Shown here: positions 12,013 to 23,767 of the stretch, one piece after another
Layout of the letters: each line of letters starts with the position of its first letter
Position numbering within the stretch: position 1 is the stretch's first letter
Source of the DNA: Rhodamnia argentea
Lineage: Eukaryota > Streptophyta > Magnoliopsida > Myrtales > Myrtaceae
Assembly (NCBI RefSeq): GCF_020921035.1
Contig: NC_063155.1
Coordinates: 28,203,294-28,267,293, forward strand
Reading direction: 5' to 3'
DNA length: 64,000 nt
Notes under the pieces: generated by a model
Databases searched by the model: none
What the model was told of the DNA's origin: nothing
The model's input: only the letters and a program-made list of their open reading frames with translations
Position numbers and translations under genes: made by a program

Positions 12013-14383
12013 TTCTTTCCCTTTCCCAAATTTGGGAAACCTTTTAAAATCAGTTCCATCTTCTCAATTAGATGGTCGAGACGTGTTTCTACTTTTTTGT
12101 GTTTAGATTCTATAATGTCGACCTATGGAATGTGTCGTGACTTTGACCTCTTACGCACAACCTCCCATAATGTTTAGCATAGAAAAATACTTGTATTCAT
12201 ATGACAACTTTTAACTCGAACTAAACTGGGCCGATCCACTGCCAGAGCTGAGATCACGACAATTAGTGATTTGGGCTTTGGGCAGCAAAGGATCACGTCC
12301 AACAGTCAACAGAAGATGAAGTGGGCAAGAAGACTAGGGCTGCGTCAGGCCCAAAAAGAAAGACTTCCATCTTTCTAAATAAATTAAAATCTTCCATGCC
12401 CGCTCAAAATGAAAAATGACAGGCGCATCAGCTTAATCGAAATCCAGTCGTCGCGGTTAATCAAGTTCCACCAATTGCATGGGAAGCCATAGTCTCCAAA
12501 CCAACCGAAACTCTAATCTGCACCCGCGCTCCAATCGATACGCAACAGTTGATTTTCGACACAAGTTCGGCTACAGTCATCGACCTTTGATCTGGGGTCG
12601 ACTATGACGGGGTAGATGGCATTCGAGGTGGCAGAATTTTGGGGATGGATGCATTGATGCCCCGCAAAGGAGCTCAGATCCGCTCGGCACCCGCGTCATA
12701 CTGGTGCATGAAGAGATAGAGAAGTTTGAGACTACGGTTTAATGGGTAGGCTCTTCCCAGAAGTGTTGGGGCATCATGATAACAGGTAAGTTTTATAAAA
12801 CCTCCAAAAGGCATGTCATTTAAAAGATAAAAACTTAGCCTTCTATATAAGAACATGCTTGGATCATTCCTCTTGTATCATCAAACTTGAGATCAAGAAG
12901 CACTAGAGAGAAAACAGAGGTTCCATAAGGAAAAAAAAACCAGTGGTGGACATGACCAGGAGGGAAACAAGAGTTGCATTCCGTGAAACTTTTCAAGCAC
13001 CTTTCCACCGGAATTGAGCCACGATAGCAAAGTCCTAGTGTGAACCCCTGGTCGAAGCTATGTCTGTTTAGAAAAAAACGAGTGATTTGAAAAATTATTT
13101 TCTAACAATAATCACTTATAATGCTTATAAAAATAAATGAACGAATAATCTTTCCATCGATAACGAAAATATTTTTCGCTGGATAACTTAGCAATACAGG
13201 TTATCACATGACGTTTTTCAAATCCCTCATTTTTTACGAAACAAACGGAGCCTGAACATTTTGTTCAACTCATCTCCTCCCCTTGAATTAAATTAACGGG
13301 GACCCACTTTGTCCATTAGGTTTCCTCTTATTCAATCCCAGATTCGAGGTTATCGTTCTCGATTGTCCAGCTACGGATGATTTAACAAATCTTAGCAGAT
13401 TCACAAGCTCCACAGCGTGCTGATTGATTAGATTCTTCCTCCTTGCTAAACCTTTTGTTAATTTTAAGGATTCATAAGGTCTCGTGCCCTAACCACCTTA
13501 CGAGTCCAACACCCAAGTGCCCAACCATTCCACCCACTCGTTACGGTTTATTTATGTATTTTTACGGCTCAGATCGCTCGTTACTTTAACAGGCATTAGC
13601 TGCGGGTTCGTTGAAACAGAATCATAAAATAATGATTAGACTGTGTTTTTGTCCTTGACTAGTTAATTAAATGGAGTGGAGGACCCAATGTCAATGGCCG
13701 CAATGTTCCTCTTCCTTGTCTCTCTACCTAAAATAGTTGTTCTTAAAACTTCACTAAGGAGTTAAATAAAATCGCATCTTGATCATCAGTATCTGTAATG
13801 ATGAATGCCGAATCTGCTTCGCGGTTCACACTTTCCTCTCTGCTAAAGGGAGGAAAGTTCACATGTGCAAGTTATTGATATGAACCCAAAATGACGTAAT
13901 AAGGTTTTACATTAGTGCTTTGAATACGACCCGCATGTTTGAAGGTCATTTGCATTCAATAAAATTATCAAGTACATAAATTTGTCTTTTCATGATCGCG
14001 TGGATTTCGATTTTGTCAACTGGTTAGTTGAACTAGCATTGCTACGTTCAACAATTTCCGAATCAACATCCCGTGTAACCTAACATTCTTTGGTTGAGAA
14101 AATTCCGAAACTCGTTAGAGGGTCCGCCCCGGAAAAAGGGAGCAATCACATAAGAGAATGCAGCAATTTTCAATGCACTTCTCCTAAAATAATCTAGAAT
14201 TAGGGTAGCAAAAAAAGGCCATAGAATTGACACCTACAAGAATATAACTCTTTCATTTGGCGAACTCTATGTGCATTAGTAATCACACAAGAAACCTAAA
14301 ATAAAATGCATATCCAGGCAGTGAACAAAAGGGGAGGAAATGTAAAATTATGGGGAAAAGAAAGGACTGCTTGAATATCTCAT
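12013..14383. other. Intergenic DNA with a small MITE-like relic near 13050-13260
   Basis: No gene is recognised. Around 13050-13260, a left end reading gtctgtttagaaaaaaacga and a right end whose complement reads CAGGCTCCGTTTGTTTCGTA are followed on both sides by gagtgattt- or gagggatttg-like sequence. This suggests a 200-bp inverted-end MITE of hAT type. A related block lies near 43385. The 100 bases before 14384 would hold the inhibitor's 3' untranslated region. Confidence 0.4.
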
Positions 14384-15004
14384 TCATGGTGCCTCCTTGT
14401 TCACATAGCTGTTCACCAACGCCAATGCGTTGCTCGTCACTTTCTTCACCTCCCCCGCCCGACCGCAGACGACCGACTTTAACTCCCCTTCCGGCACGTC
14501 CTCGAACCCGTCCGTGCACGTGTCCTCGTCCGTCAGGGCGGCGCTCATCCACGTCTGCACGTTGCTCATCTGGAGCCTGAACCCCTCCTGGCTCGCGCCG
14601 CCGCTGCCGCCGTCGCCGACGTCCCCAAGCCTCCGCATCTGCTTCAGCGAGCCGCGCATCTCGCCGACCGCGTCCCCCATGTTGGTGAGGCAGTCGTGGA
14701 GCGCGGCGGAAGCGGCCCGCGGCTCGGCGGCACGGCGGCGAGAGAGGTCGGCGAGGTAGGCCGCCATCGTGTGGGCGCTCGCGAGGCTGACGGCTATGGC
14801 AGCACGGGCGAGCTGGCGGGGGCTCTGCTGCACGGAGCCGGCGTAGGTGGAGAGGGAGCTGTAACAGACGTCGGGGTAGAGGGTTTCGCCGCAGCTGGCG
14901 CGGATGAAGTCGGTGCCGTCGGATTGGAGAGCGGGGACCGGGGAAGGGACGGCGAGGAACGGGACGATGTGAAGGAGCAGCGCGAGAGTGCGTTGGGCAA
15001 GCAT
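14384..15004 (-). CDS. Pectin methylesterase / invertase inhibitor
   Basis: Intronless, 206 residues. Residues 1-26 form a hydrophobic signal peptide (LALLLHIVPFLAVPSPVPA), so the product should be secreted to the apoplast. The remainder fits the PMEI/invertase-inhibitor four-helix fold. C38 and C47 sit in the hallmark ASCGETLYPDVCYSSL, C105 is in ALHDCLTNMGDAVGEM, C163 is in ALTDEDTCTDGF, and an extra C180 follows. The pattern LQMSNVQTWMSAALT is typical. Such proteins bind plant pectin methylesterases 1:1, or alternatively acid invertases. Sequence inspection cannot settle which, but the helix pattern looks PMEI-like. The coding region is strikingly GC-rich with G/C-ending codons, unlike the AT-rich surroundings. 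It lies on the same strand as the esterase, 5.9 kb further from the window start. Confidence 0.92.
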   Translation of the reverse strand: MLAQRTLALLLHIVPFLAVPSPVPALQSDGTDFIRASCGETLYPDVCYSSLSTYAGSVQQSPRQLARAAIAVSLASAHTMAAYLADLSRRRAAEPRAASAALHDCLTNMGDAVGEMRGSLKQMRRLGDVGDGGSGGASQEGFRLQMSNVQTWMSAALTDEDTCTDGFEDVPEGELKSVVCGRAGEVKKVTSNALALVNSYVNKEAP

Positions 15005-15289
15005 TGTGGAATGGTTCTCTTCTTCTGGAGTTCGGGCGGGTTTTAAACTCCAAGAGGGTTACCGGACAAATACGAAGATGGCCTCCGTACCGAAGCAATA
15101 CAGCAGTATGCCACCTGTCTTTTGTTCGTCGCGTGTTGTGATTGCGACGCGACTCAACATTTTACCGGCCATGCTAAACAATGACTACAGCAAGGCAACG
15201 AGCGACTGGGGATGGGGCGGAACAAATTCAGGACGATAAACATCGTCCGGAACCTGTCTCGTAACTCTTGACTGTCTCCCTAATCCGTT
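15005..15289. other. Upstream region of the inhibitor gene
   Basis: On the minus strand a TTTAAAAC TATA-like motif lies about 35-45 bp before the ATG (plus positions 15040-15047). This is close for a plant promoter, so it is a weak call. Otherwise nothing is recognised. Confidence 0.35.
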
Positions 15290-15893
15290 ATGATTTAGAC
15301 ATAAAATGTCCTAAATTTATTTAGCAATGCCAATTCAGTTTGAGCATTTTAATTTAATCAATTTAATTCTAAACATTTTAACGATTTACTAATATAGTCT
15401 TTCGGGTCAATTTAGCCGGCTATCATTGACGTGAAAGCCAGCCGACCTATATGGCATGACTAGTGTTGATGTGAACTATTTTTATTATTTTTTAAATAAT
15501 TTCTTATTTTTCTTCATTCTTTTCCTTTTCTTTATTTATTTTTCTTTTTGTGGAATGAGGAGGGTCGCTGGCAATTGGACAAGGGCTTGCAGCCCTCGCT
15601 TGCGGCTGGCAACCTCCACTGTGGATTGATAAATAAAAACCTCCATCATGGACCAACAGAGGGAATAAGAAAGAAAAAAAAGGGGAAAAATCAGAAAATT
15701 TGTCAATATCGTTGTCCAACGTGCACATAAGACCGTTGGAGTCCACGTTGGTGATTTCTAGCCAAAATTCGCGTGAATGACTTATTGACAAATTGTCACA
15801 AGGTTTAGGGTAAAATTGGCAAAATTGAAAAATTTATAACTGAATTGCAATTTGTATAATAGATTTGAGACTTTTTGGTAACTTTCCTGAAAC
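15290..15893. mobile_element. Relic of the GGGAAATTACC-type TIR family
   Basis: The left part has the repeating 'aattcagtttgag', 'taatttaatcaattta' and 'attctaaacatttta' pattern. The right part has the inverse ('ggtaaaattggcaaaatt', 'actgaattgcaatttg', 'aatagatttgagacttttt', 'ggtaactttcc'). A GC-rich core and a T/C-rich strip lie between them. This is the same layout as 2407-3417 and 29262-29912. No captured gene is recognised inside. Confidence 0.6.
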
Positions 15894-17144
15894 ACCGACG
15901 TTAGCCACCGCCACAATATCTTTTCTATGAATGAATTATATCACACTCGATATGTGAATGATTCACATCATACGTCAACAAATATCGATTTATTTATACA
16001 TGTGTATTTTGTATCTCTATTAAAAAAAGTGTAGAGAATCGTTCAATATGACATTTTAAAAATTAATTGTCAATATGGTCGTAAGAATCACTCGATTTTA
16101 ACGCTTATTAACAATATACCTTTCAAATTGCAACATATTAACACTTTATACGAATCATAAGGAAGCAAAAATGTGTAAAACAAAATAAACGTAATCAGTA
16201 ACCCAAGTTATTGAGACGCATTTTATAGATTCCAGTCGATACACTTTTTTAGCTTGAAGACATGCATAGTTACTTTATTTATAGTTTAACAGAAACTCCG
16301 AAACTAAAGCAACTAATATCATAAAAAGGAAATACCACACGAGTTTACAAACTGAAAATGTCCGAAACATTTCAAGATTCTCTCCCGCAAAAAGATTGGG
16401 TTTCCCTCTTTTTAAGTCGGTCCAACTTGCCGATCTCCAACAATTTTGGGTTCAGCATGTTTTACTAGTCCAATTAGTTTGGTTTCAATATTGTTAAGGC
16501 TGAGGCAAAGTCACGTTTGGTTCACTAAAGCTTCGATTTTCTTCGACTTTGAATCGGATCGAACTTAAATGATTGAATATGATTCGATTTCGTGGCACTC
16601 GGTTAATTTCGATTATTTTCAAGTGGTTGACTTTTCTTAATCTAATTCAGTTCGGATCAGATCGGCTTGTGGGTCGATTCTTGTGGTCGGATTTTGCCGT
16701 CTCTGATCAAGATGTTGTGAGATGGGAATCCTATGAACGCCAAGCCGACCGCCTCCCATTCCGACCGGCAACGGGAAACATTTGAGAACTACAGCCTACA
16801 GGTAGGCGCCAATAGTTTTTCCCTTGTCAGCCCCGTGAACCAGCGTGGTTTCTCAATAACTCCTTCAAATTTTCGGATGCAGAGAAGGATCGGGAAGGCA
16901 GAGGTTTGGCTCCTCGGGTTCTGCGTGCTGTCCTTAGCAGAAGAACCGCTGTGATCGTGCCACGTGGCTTCGAGTTCACGAGGTCCTTCATTCTCTTTTT
17001 GCCGTTTTTTCCTGCTACACACACAAGTCGAATAGTCCTTGTCGGAGAAGCATCCCGACTCCCGAGAACCCAAGTCAGCATCCAACTTTTTCGTGATTCT
17101 GCATTTGCCCGATGGAAGTGAAGCGGCGATGTGTTTTAAATCTT
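15894..17144. other. Intergenic DNA without recognised genes
   Basis: Short frames occur around 16573-17121 on both strands. They overlap each other, have no family resemblance and look like chance. Confidence 0.4.
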
Positions 17145-17635
17145 ATGAAAAATTTTAAATGAGAGTTTGAAATCCTTTTATTTTTTTAAGTAAATACAGG
17201 ATGTGATTTTTAATGACAGTTTCAAAAAAGTGCATGAAGTGGCCATAGCTATTTCAAATGAGAGACTAACCTCGCCGACCGGCTAAATATTCCTGTTTGA
17301 TTAAGGATATTTTCATCAAATATAATTTTAACTTAATTTTTAGTTAAGCTAAAAAGAAAAATAGAAATAGAGGCGAGCAGCCCCAACAGCTATCCTAGCC
17401 GCCCCACCAGCCGGAGGGCTGCCTTTCCCCTATGGTTCGTTTTTTTAACTTTTAGTTTTTTAAATTTTTTAAAAAACATAAAAGGAAGAGAAAAATTAAA
17501 AAAATAAATGAAAAAAATACTCTTAACCAACTGGTGAATCAAGCCTTCTTTTAAGATTGACATAATCATTTCAAGTCCTTATTTGAGAAAATTAGAGTAT
17601 TTTAGGCCCTTATTTGAAATTTTCCCTAATTATTA
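17145..17635. repeat. Second long-inverted-end repeat family (relic)
   Basis: The left side (about 17145-17290, 'aaattttaaatgagagtttg', later 'tatttcaaatgagagacta') and the complement of the right side ('aaatttcaaataagggcct', later 'ctcaaataaggacttgaaat') show the same two-block order. They flank a GC-rich 'ccgccccaccagccggaggg' centre. It is probably another non-autonomous inverted-repeat element, old and without coding capacity. Confidence 0.45.
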
Positions 17636-20600
17636 TTGAAAATCGTAAGTAATGAACGACAGGTCATAACATGGAGAGGGTCCACGAAATTTGCAATTTA
17701 AACGGATCTTATGATGCTTAATTATCATGTGGACGTGATATTTGTAGAATATCTTAAGTCTTGCTCAAAGGAATTTAGAGTGTCGGCACTGACTTTGTAA
17801 ATTCTCAACCGCGCGCATTAACCATCTTTCCGTGGATCAAAATTCTGAATGAAAAGCCATCTTTCAGGCGTCCCGGCACGGAAGTTTTAGGTGCAATGAT
17901 GAAAATGAGAATTACAAGCCCTGTGACCTCCTTTTACAATGCTAATTACAGCATTGACAAACTAATTTCCTGGAAAAAAAAAAAAAGCAAGCCATCGACC
18001 TCAAAGCCTCTCATATATCAACAGAATTTCCAGGGACAAAAATGTTGAGAATTCAGACCGTAACATGGTATATATCATGATCGGGGATGCGACTCAAATT
18101 GCTTTTGGTGAGAAAACAAGATCAAAGTCGCGTCGATTGCGGGATGGTGGTCGGCAGAACATGGCAAAGGCCAGTCACTGTCCTAGGACAAACACCCAAA
18201 AATTGAACGGGAGGACACTGCTTGTACCGGAAAACGAGGGGCCGAAACAATGGATGAAAATCTTATGTGGGTTCGCTAATGATGAGCCCGCCAGAAAGTT
18301 CCTGCACAACAGGCCCACGCTGGTGCGAAACGAGCCTGTACCCGGTGATCCAGCACGGGCTTCCACGATGTACGTGATTCTTTGTCCGTGTGTTCCCTTC
18401 CCTTTTCCTTTCAATTTGCTCGTCCAAGGACGTTGAATTTGTTGGACTTTATTTGTAAAACAAACAAAAGGGCCGTTTTTCTTATCCTATATAAGAAAGA
18501 TGGGAGAGTGAAAGATACCCTATTAGTTAGTTAGAAACTATCCTAGTCTTTCAAATGAAAAAATGGGCAAGTGGGTTGCACCCCACTATACCCGGTGTGG
18601 GTGTGCGATTATTAGGCGTACTTAGCACTCGGCCTTACTACTCACATAGGAGTTGAAGATAATTTTAACTATCACTAGTTCAAACGTGAATAGGTGTGTT
18701 TGAATGGTGCGATTATTCGGACATAAGGAGGTATGTCCAAACTAATCGTAATTGGATACGAAGAGTGGTATGGGGATTAACTGCTTTTTGGATAACTTCA
18801 CTTCTTCTCATTCCATTTTTCGTTCTTTCAAAACAAAAGAATTTTAGCCTTTTGGTTCCAATTGTTTCCTTAGAGAATTATCAGAATTACTATATGCTAT
18901 TGTTGTATCTTGGAGGATATCTGCCGAAAATCGTTAGCAACGTTGTGGGGCAACTAAATCCTTAAAGAGAGCATTATTACGCATCAAAGTCTGATTTTGT
19001 TGTTCATCCCATTCGACCATATTTTCCAACAGAATTTGTCTCCCAACGACCGTTCGCATTGCTTATCTTGACATCGTGCAGATATTATTCTTCCTAACAC
19101 CTTAAGTTTCGAAAGTAATTGCTCAAACATCTGATTACCATTGTAATGTCCAGTACCATGAAAAGACGTAACTAATCAGTCCGTCATATTTGCATGTGAG
19201 CCACATGCCAAAAAAATGGCGTAACACTGCCATAACCAAGTGTAAAACTGACGTTAAAAAAAAACATATGAAGATGCAGTACAATAACGTATCTTTGAAA
19301 TTCCCAACCTAGACGTAAACCTGTCAAACTAGTGGATTGGGTCGGGTCATAAGTTGTTCAACACAGATAAATTCATTTAAACCGTTTATGACTCATTTAT
19401 TACAATGCAAATCTAATAATCCATGTCGACTCGACTCGTGTTCCTAAAGCACTTCAATTATTTTAATTCAATTTATGAAAACTCACGTCCAAACAAATAT
19501 GATTATGTCTAAACATTTCGTTGATGAAAAAACTTTTCATTTATTTATTTTTTTATAAGTAATACAAGCAACTATTAAAGAGAGAGAGAGAGAGAGAGAG
19601 AGAGTAAGCGAGTAAGTATGAGATCAAGCGCGGGCAAAAGAAAATGAATAGAGAGTCGTGAAAGTGAGTTGGATTTAAATAAGTTATAAACCCATATATA
19701 ATCAATGCACGATTAATTTATTACACATTTAACACTTATTTTATATTTAAACTTATTTATGATCCGTTTATTAAATATAATTAACTCATGTCATGAGTCA
19801 GCCCACCATATGTTGATTAAGAAATATGTTTGTGACTTATTTTGATGGATCTACCTAGACACTCGCGAATCGGAAAATGTACCAGGATGCATTGTATCCG
19901 TTGCCAACCTCTGATCGGACAATAGGCCCGTGAGAAATAGGCCGATCGTAGCATGAAGACTCCATCTCTCTCGCTTCCGAAGGATTAATTCTACACTTCC
20001 CTCGCGACAACTTAAAATTGTTCTTTTTTAGACACGACATTAGTAAATAGTTTTCAACAAGAATTCACATGTCTCATTCCCACCTCCGATTAAAGTAAAT
20101 TTACCCACCGATGTAATAATGACGCACAACAACTACGCGGTCAACGCAGCATCCGACGCTGCACAATCATTACCACCACAGATCCGTTCATCAGGAGGTG
20201 GTGGCGATTCCCTACGCTTGTGGAGCCCACCGGGAGGGGACCCCCCTTCACCACGTGTCGCTCATCAATACGTCGGTGACCACATGCTGTCAATCATATT
20301 TTTCTTTTGACTCTTAGGCCCCTCCTTAGAATTTGGGTCCCTCCCTTCATCCAACCTTTTTTCCGTTCCTTCTTTTGCTTTGGTTCAAAAGCCTTTAACC
20401 GATATTTTTGGAGTATTTATGCAGAATATGCAAGTATAAAATATCTTGATTTTTATAGTAGGGATTACGCATTAGAACATTTAATTCTTTCAATTAATTT
20501 CTCACCAAATACTGAAAAATACTCGCTGATAAACTACAAATATCACTGTTAATAATTCAGAGCCTAATGATTTGATTATACAAGTCATTAAAATTCAGCG

Positions 20601-20724
20601 ACTTTCAATTGAATTTAATCCCAATACTCGAGTCAATGAAACACTCGAGATACTTTAGTTTAATTGGCATGTTTGTTTACACTTCGAAAGCAAATAGTAT
20701 TTTTCACTTTATAGCTAGAGTTTA
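17636..20724. other. Intergenic DNA with two unassigned open frames
   Basis: Two plus-strand frames stand out but match nothing I know. One, at 18065-18436 (123 codons), is rich in basic residues at its start. The other, at 18696-18965 (89 codons), has one or two hydrophobic segments (WGLTAFWITSLLLIPFFVL; YYMLLLYLGGYL). Neither has visible promoter or splice context. A (GA)n tract lies at 19580-19604. Most of this span is AT-rich and looks like eroded repeat DNA. Confidence 0.35.
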
Positions 20725-22235
20725 TGTTATAATTACGAGCTAATGGCTTAATCATTTTGTTATCTTTAAGAGCCGAGTCTCTCCAGTTATGTGTCATGTC
20801 GGTTCACGAGTAGTGGATTAATTGTCTTTAACAAGACGTGACTCTCGTGTTCTTCGTAAATCGTTCTTAATTCATTCCGAAGTTATTCGCAAGTCATTCT
20901 CGATGTGTGCTAGTTTTGAGAATGATTCAATAGAGTCGTGTTCGTATAGTGGTAATACAAAAATGTTGAAGATGTTGTATCTCCAGAGGTATATTTTTTG
21001 AGTTTGCATAATACCGTTGGTAGGAACTAATCACCTTAAGGAGATTCAAGAATGCGCAACTCACCTCATGTTTAATCTTGTTACAATCCATTCGAGTTTT
21101 CTCACGTGATGTAAGGCAAAGTCTATTGCAAGGCAGTTGCGATTAAATGGAATAATTTCTTTGGACTTTGTAAAGTCCAAGGAAAACGTTATGAATGCAC
21201 TGATAAAAGGTTTGTCAATAGAGCAGGTAAACTACGCGTTGAAGGAAATGAGGTTAAAAACTTTAACTCAATAAAAAGGCTCTAAGATGGAAGCCTAACC
21301 TAGCGATTGGAGGTCCCACAGAATGGGTTCGATGGGGCAATGCAAACTTTGGAAACTCTAGTATGCGCATTGTCCCCCTCTCCTATGATGCAACAATGAT
21401 TCCTTAAGCATTTTAAGGGTACGCTACGCTTTTGATAATTCATATATCTTGGAATACAACATTCTAGCAAGGTTTGGTAGGATACCTTTGACAAGAATGT
21501 ACTTATATGCATGGAGCTGGCCGACTTTATGAGAATCTTGAAAGGCTATCTTTCCTAAAAAGCATGCACGAATCTAAGGACGTTCAAAGTCGAAAAAATG
21601 AACACAACTAAGAATTGATCTTGAATCGAAGGGACTTTGTGTGAGGTTTATTGTCTGGCTTACAAAAACTATTAACGATTCAAGCCTTAGTCCATTAACT
21701 AGTTAAGTAAGTTCAATAGGCTTTCACTAACAAAGGTTCAAAGCAAAAGCTACATGTCTTGTTGATCCATTGCTGTAGGGGATTGTTATAATTATGCGTC
21801 AATGGCTCAACAGTTTTGTCGTCTTTAAGAGACATGTCTCTTTAGTTCGTGTCTTTTCAGTCGCGTGCCTCTTTAGTTCGTGTGTAGTGGATTCTCTGTC
21901 TTTGAGAAGACACGACTCTTCCGTTCTTCAGAAGTCGGTCTAAAGTCGTTACAAAGTCGTTCTTAAGTTGTTATGAAGTCATTCTCAAGGCATTTTGAAG
22001 CCATTGTCAAGTCTTTCTTGATATGTGCCGGTTTCAAGAAGTGTTTTGAACGAGTCTTGTTTGTATAGTGCCGACATAAACGTGTTCAAGTTGTCATATT
22101 TTGGGAGGCATAGTTCTTAAGTCCGCATAGCATCGCTAGCATGAACTAATCGCTTGAAGGAGATTTGGCAATTCGTGCCTCGCATTCTATTTAATTTTGT
22201 TATAGCCAATTCAATTTTTCCCACATGACGCATGG
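20725..22235 (+). mobile_element. LTR-like direct-repeat element without coding capacity
   Basis: Two diverged direct repeats, 20725 to about 21120 and 21784 to about 22235, share ordered blocks: TGTTATAATTA, 'aatggct.aa.cattttgt', 'gtagtggatt', 'aa.tcgttcttaa', 'tagtg', 'gaactaatc.c.t.aagga' and 'catg.aaggcaaagtc'. Both begin with TG. A purine stretch (TAGGGGATT) lies directly before the second copy, like a polypurine tract. The interior of about 650 bp has no gag or pol. This fits an old TRIM/LARD-type element. The repeats have diverged a lot, and I could not fix a target duplication or primer-binding site. Confidence 0.5.
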
Positions 22236-23702
22236 CAAAGTCGAACAACTGTGGCAACCAACCAATGAAACTTCTGAAGAGAGTCCATGGAGGCTCCGCA
22301 CGCATCTTTGTCTCATCGTACCGAGTGAAGGGACTCTTGCGCTTAAAGCATCTCCTCGTTTTTGAGATTGCATCTCTCAAGAAAGTAGGCTCGACGATTT
22401 TTCCTAAGCCGATGCCTAGCACAAAATTAGGCAATAACATGTTCAGTTCGTCCAATGGCTATATTTATCAGAGTTAATTTGTTATTACTTTCTCATAGTT
22501 ATTAGTTCTGATTAGTTCATGTACTGGTTACAACAAACGGTATTTATTCCAACAATTAAAATACTATATAAATTTTGAGCAATTATGAAAAATTATTTAT
22601 GTTCTCATATGTCAACATTTATCTATCGTGAAAGTTTCAAATATTTGGAGCAAAAGATCAAATCTTTTGCAAGATTCAGATCAAACAAAAGCGAAAAGTA
22701 AAACTTTATCCGGATGGTCCCTTATTCAAGTTGATTGTCACAAATTTTAGTGGTCCCCAAAAGAGCTCATATACAATAGAAATTAAAAAATTAAGATATG
22801 TTTTATACATTTATAGATGTGTACATCTATGTGTATATGCTAGGCATGTCTTATGTGGGTACATAAGCACACGAAGAATATTTTAATTAGGCTCACACAT
22901 CTTGCATCCAAAACCCCTTTTGCAATTTTTTTTTTATCAAACAGCATTTAATCCAAAGCCCATTTTCAAAAGAGTTTATATCAAACACAATTAGCATTTT
23001 CCCAAACCCCTTTAGGCTAAAGGCATTTGCATTTTTCCGTAACCCATTTGAAATGCTAAACCAGCGTAGTCAAAGTCTTGCTTTCACCTTGCTTGAAGAT
23101 TTTTGATGTTGTGCTTAGTCTTCAATTGCTTTTACTCCGAAGAGAGTCTTCCTTCTGTCTCGCTCGAAAATCTTCAATGTTGTGTTTAGTCTTCAATCTC
23201 TCGTGGTCGGAAATCTTCCATCTCTCACGTCATAGAATTCGCGCTCGAGATACTCGGCTTGAGACGTCAAACAGCTCGAGTTGGTGAATTTTCCATCTTT
23301 TGATTGCCAAGAAAAATTTTGGACATAGGGTTAAAAAGAATAAATTTGGGACTCAAGTAAAAATTGATGGCTTTTCACGAGACAACAAAGTTTAGGGTTG
23401 AATTAGGATTATACCTAAAGTTGAGGATATTTTTATGGGACTATAAAATTTAGGGTAAAATCAGGGAAAATTTTTCATTTTTTTTTTATGGTCAGTGCAA
23501 AATTTTCAAGTTGAGAACTCGAGTTTGAGCATTCCATGAACAATTCGGGCCATCCGACCCGACGATATCCACAGACCCGAGACGAGCCAGTCGAGCATGC
23601 GACGACTCCCTTGGAACCCGAGAACCAGATGGTACTGCTTCATCCACGTGGCCTCATCCAGTTGGGCCATTCTCTGGAATCCAATGACACCTTTTTTGGG
23701 GT
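22236..23702. other. Intergenic DNA upstream of the glucanase gene
   Basis: No gene is recognised. Short frames at 22117-22477 overlap the LTR-like end on both strands and look like chance. The stretch near 23320-23480 resembles decayed repeat ('agggttgaattaggatt', 'aaaatttagggtaaaatc'). Confidence 0.4.
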
Positions 23703-23708
23703 TATAAG
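23703..23708 (+). promoter_or_regulatory. TATA box of the GH9 glucanase
   Basis: TATAAG lies 60 bp upstream of the ATG at 23768, after a GC-rich stretch. The spacing gives a leader of about 30 nt. Confidence 0.55.
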
Positions 23709-23767
23709 AAGCCACTGTCCTCCGGCTTGCCTCACCCACCACCACCTTTGCTCCGCCAGCAAGAAAA

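Noticed and set aside
14283-15098. 271-codon minus frame overlapping the inhibitor gene
   Set aside because: It is the same strand in another frame, Arg/Pro-rich, an artefact of the GC-rich inhibitor coding sequence.
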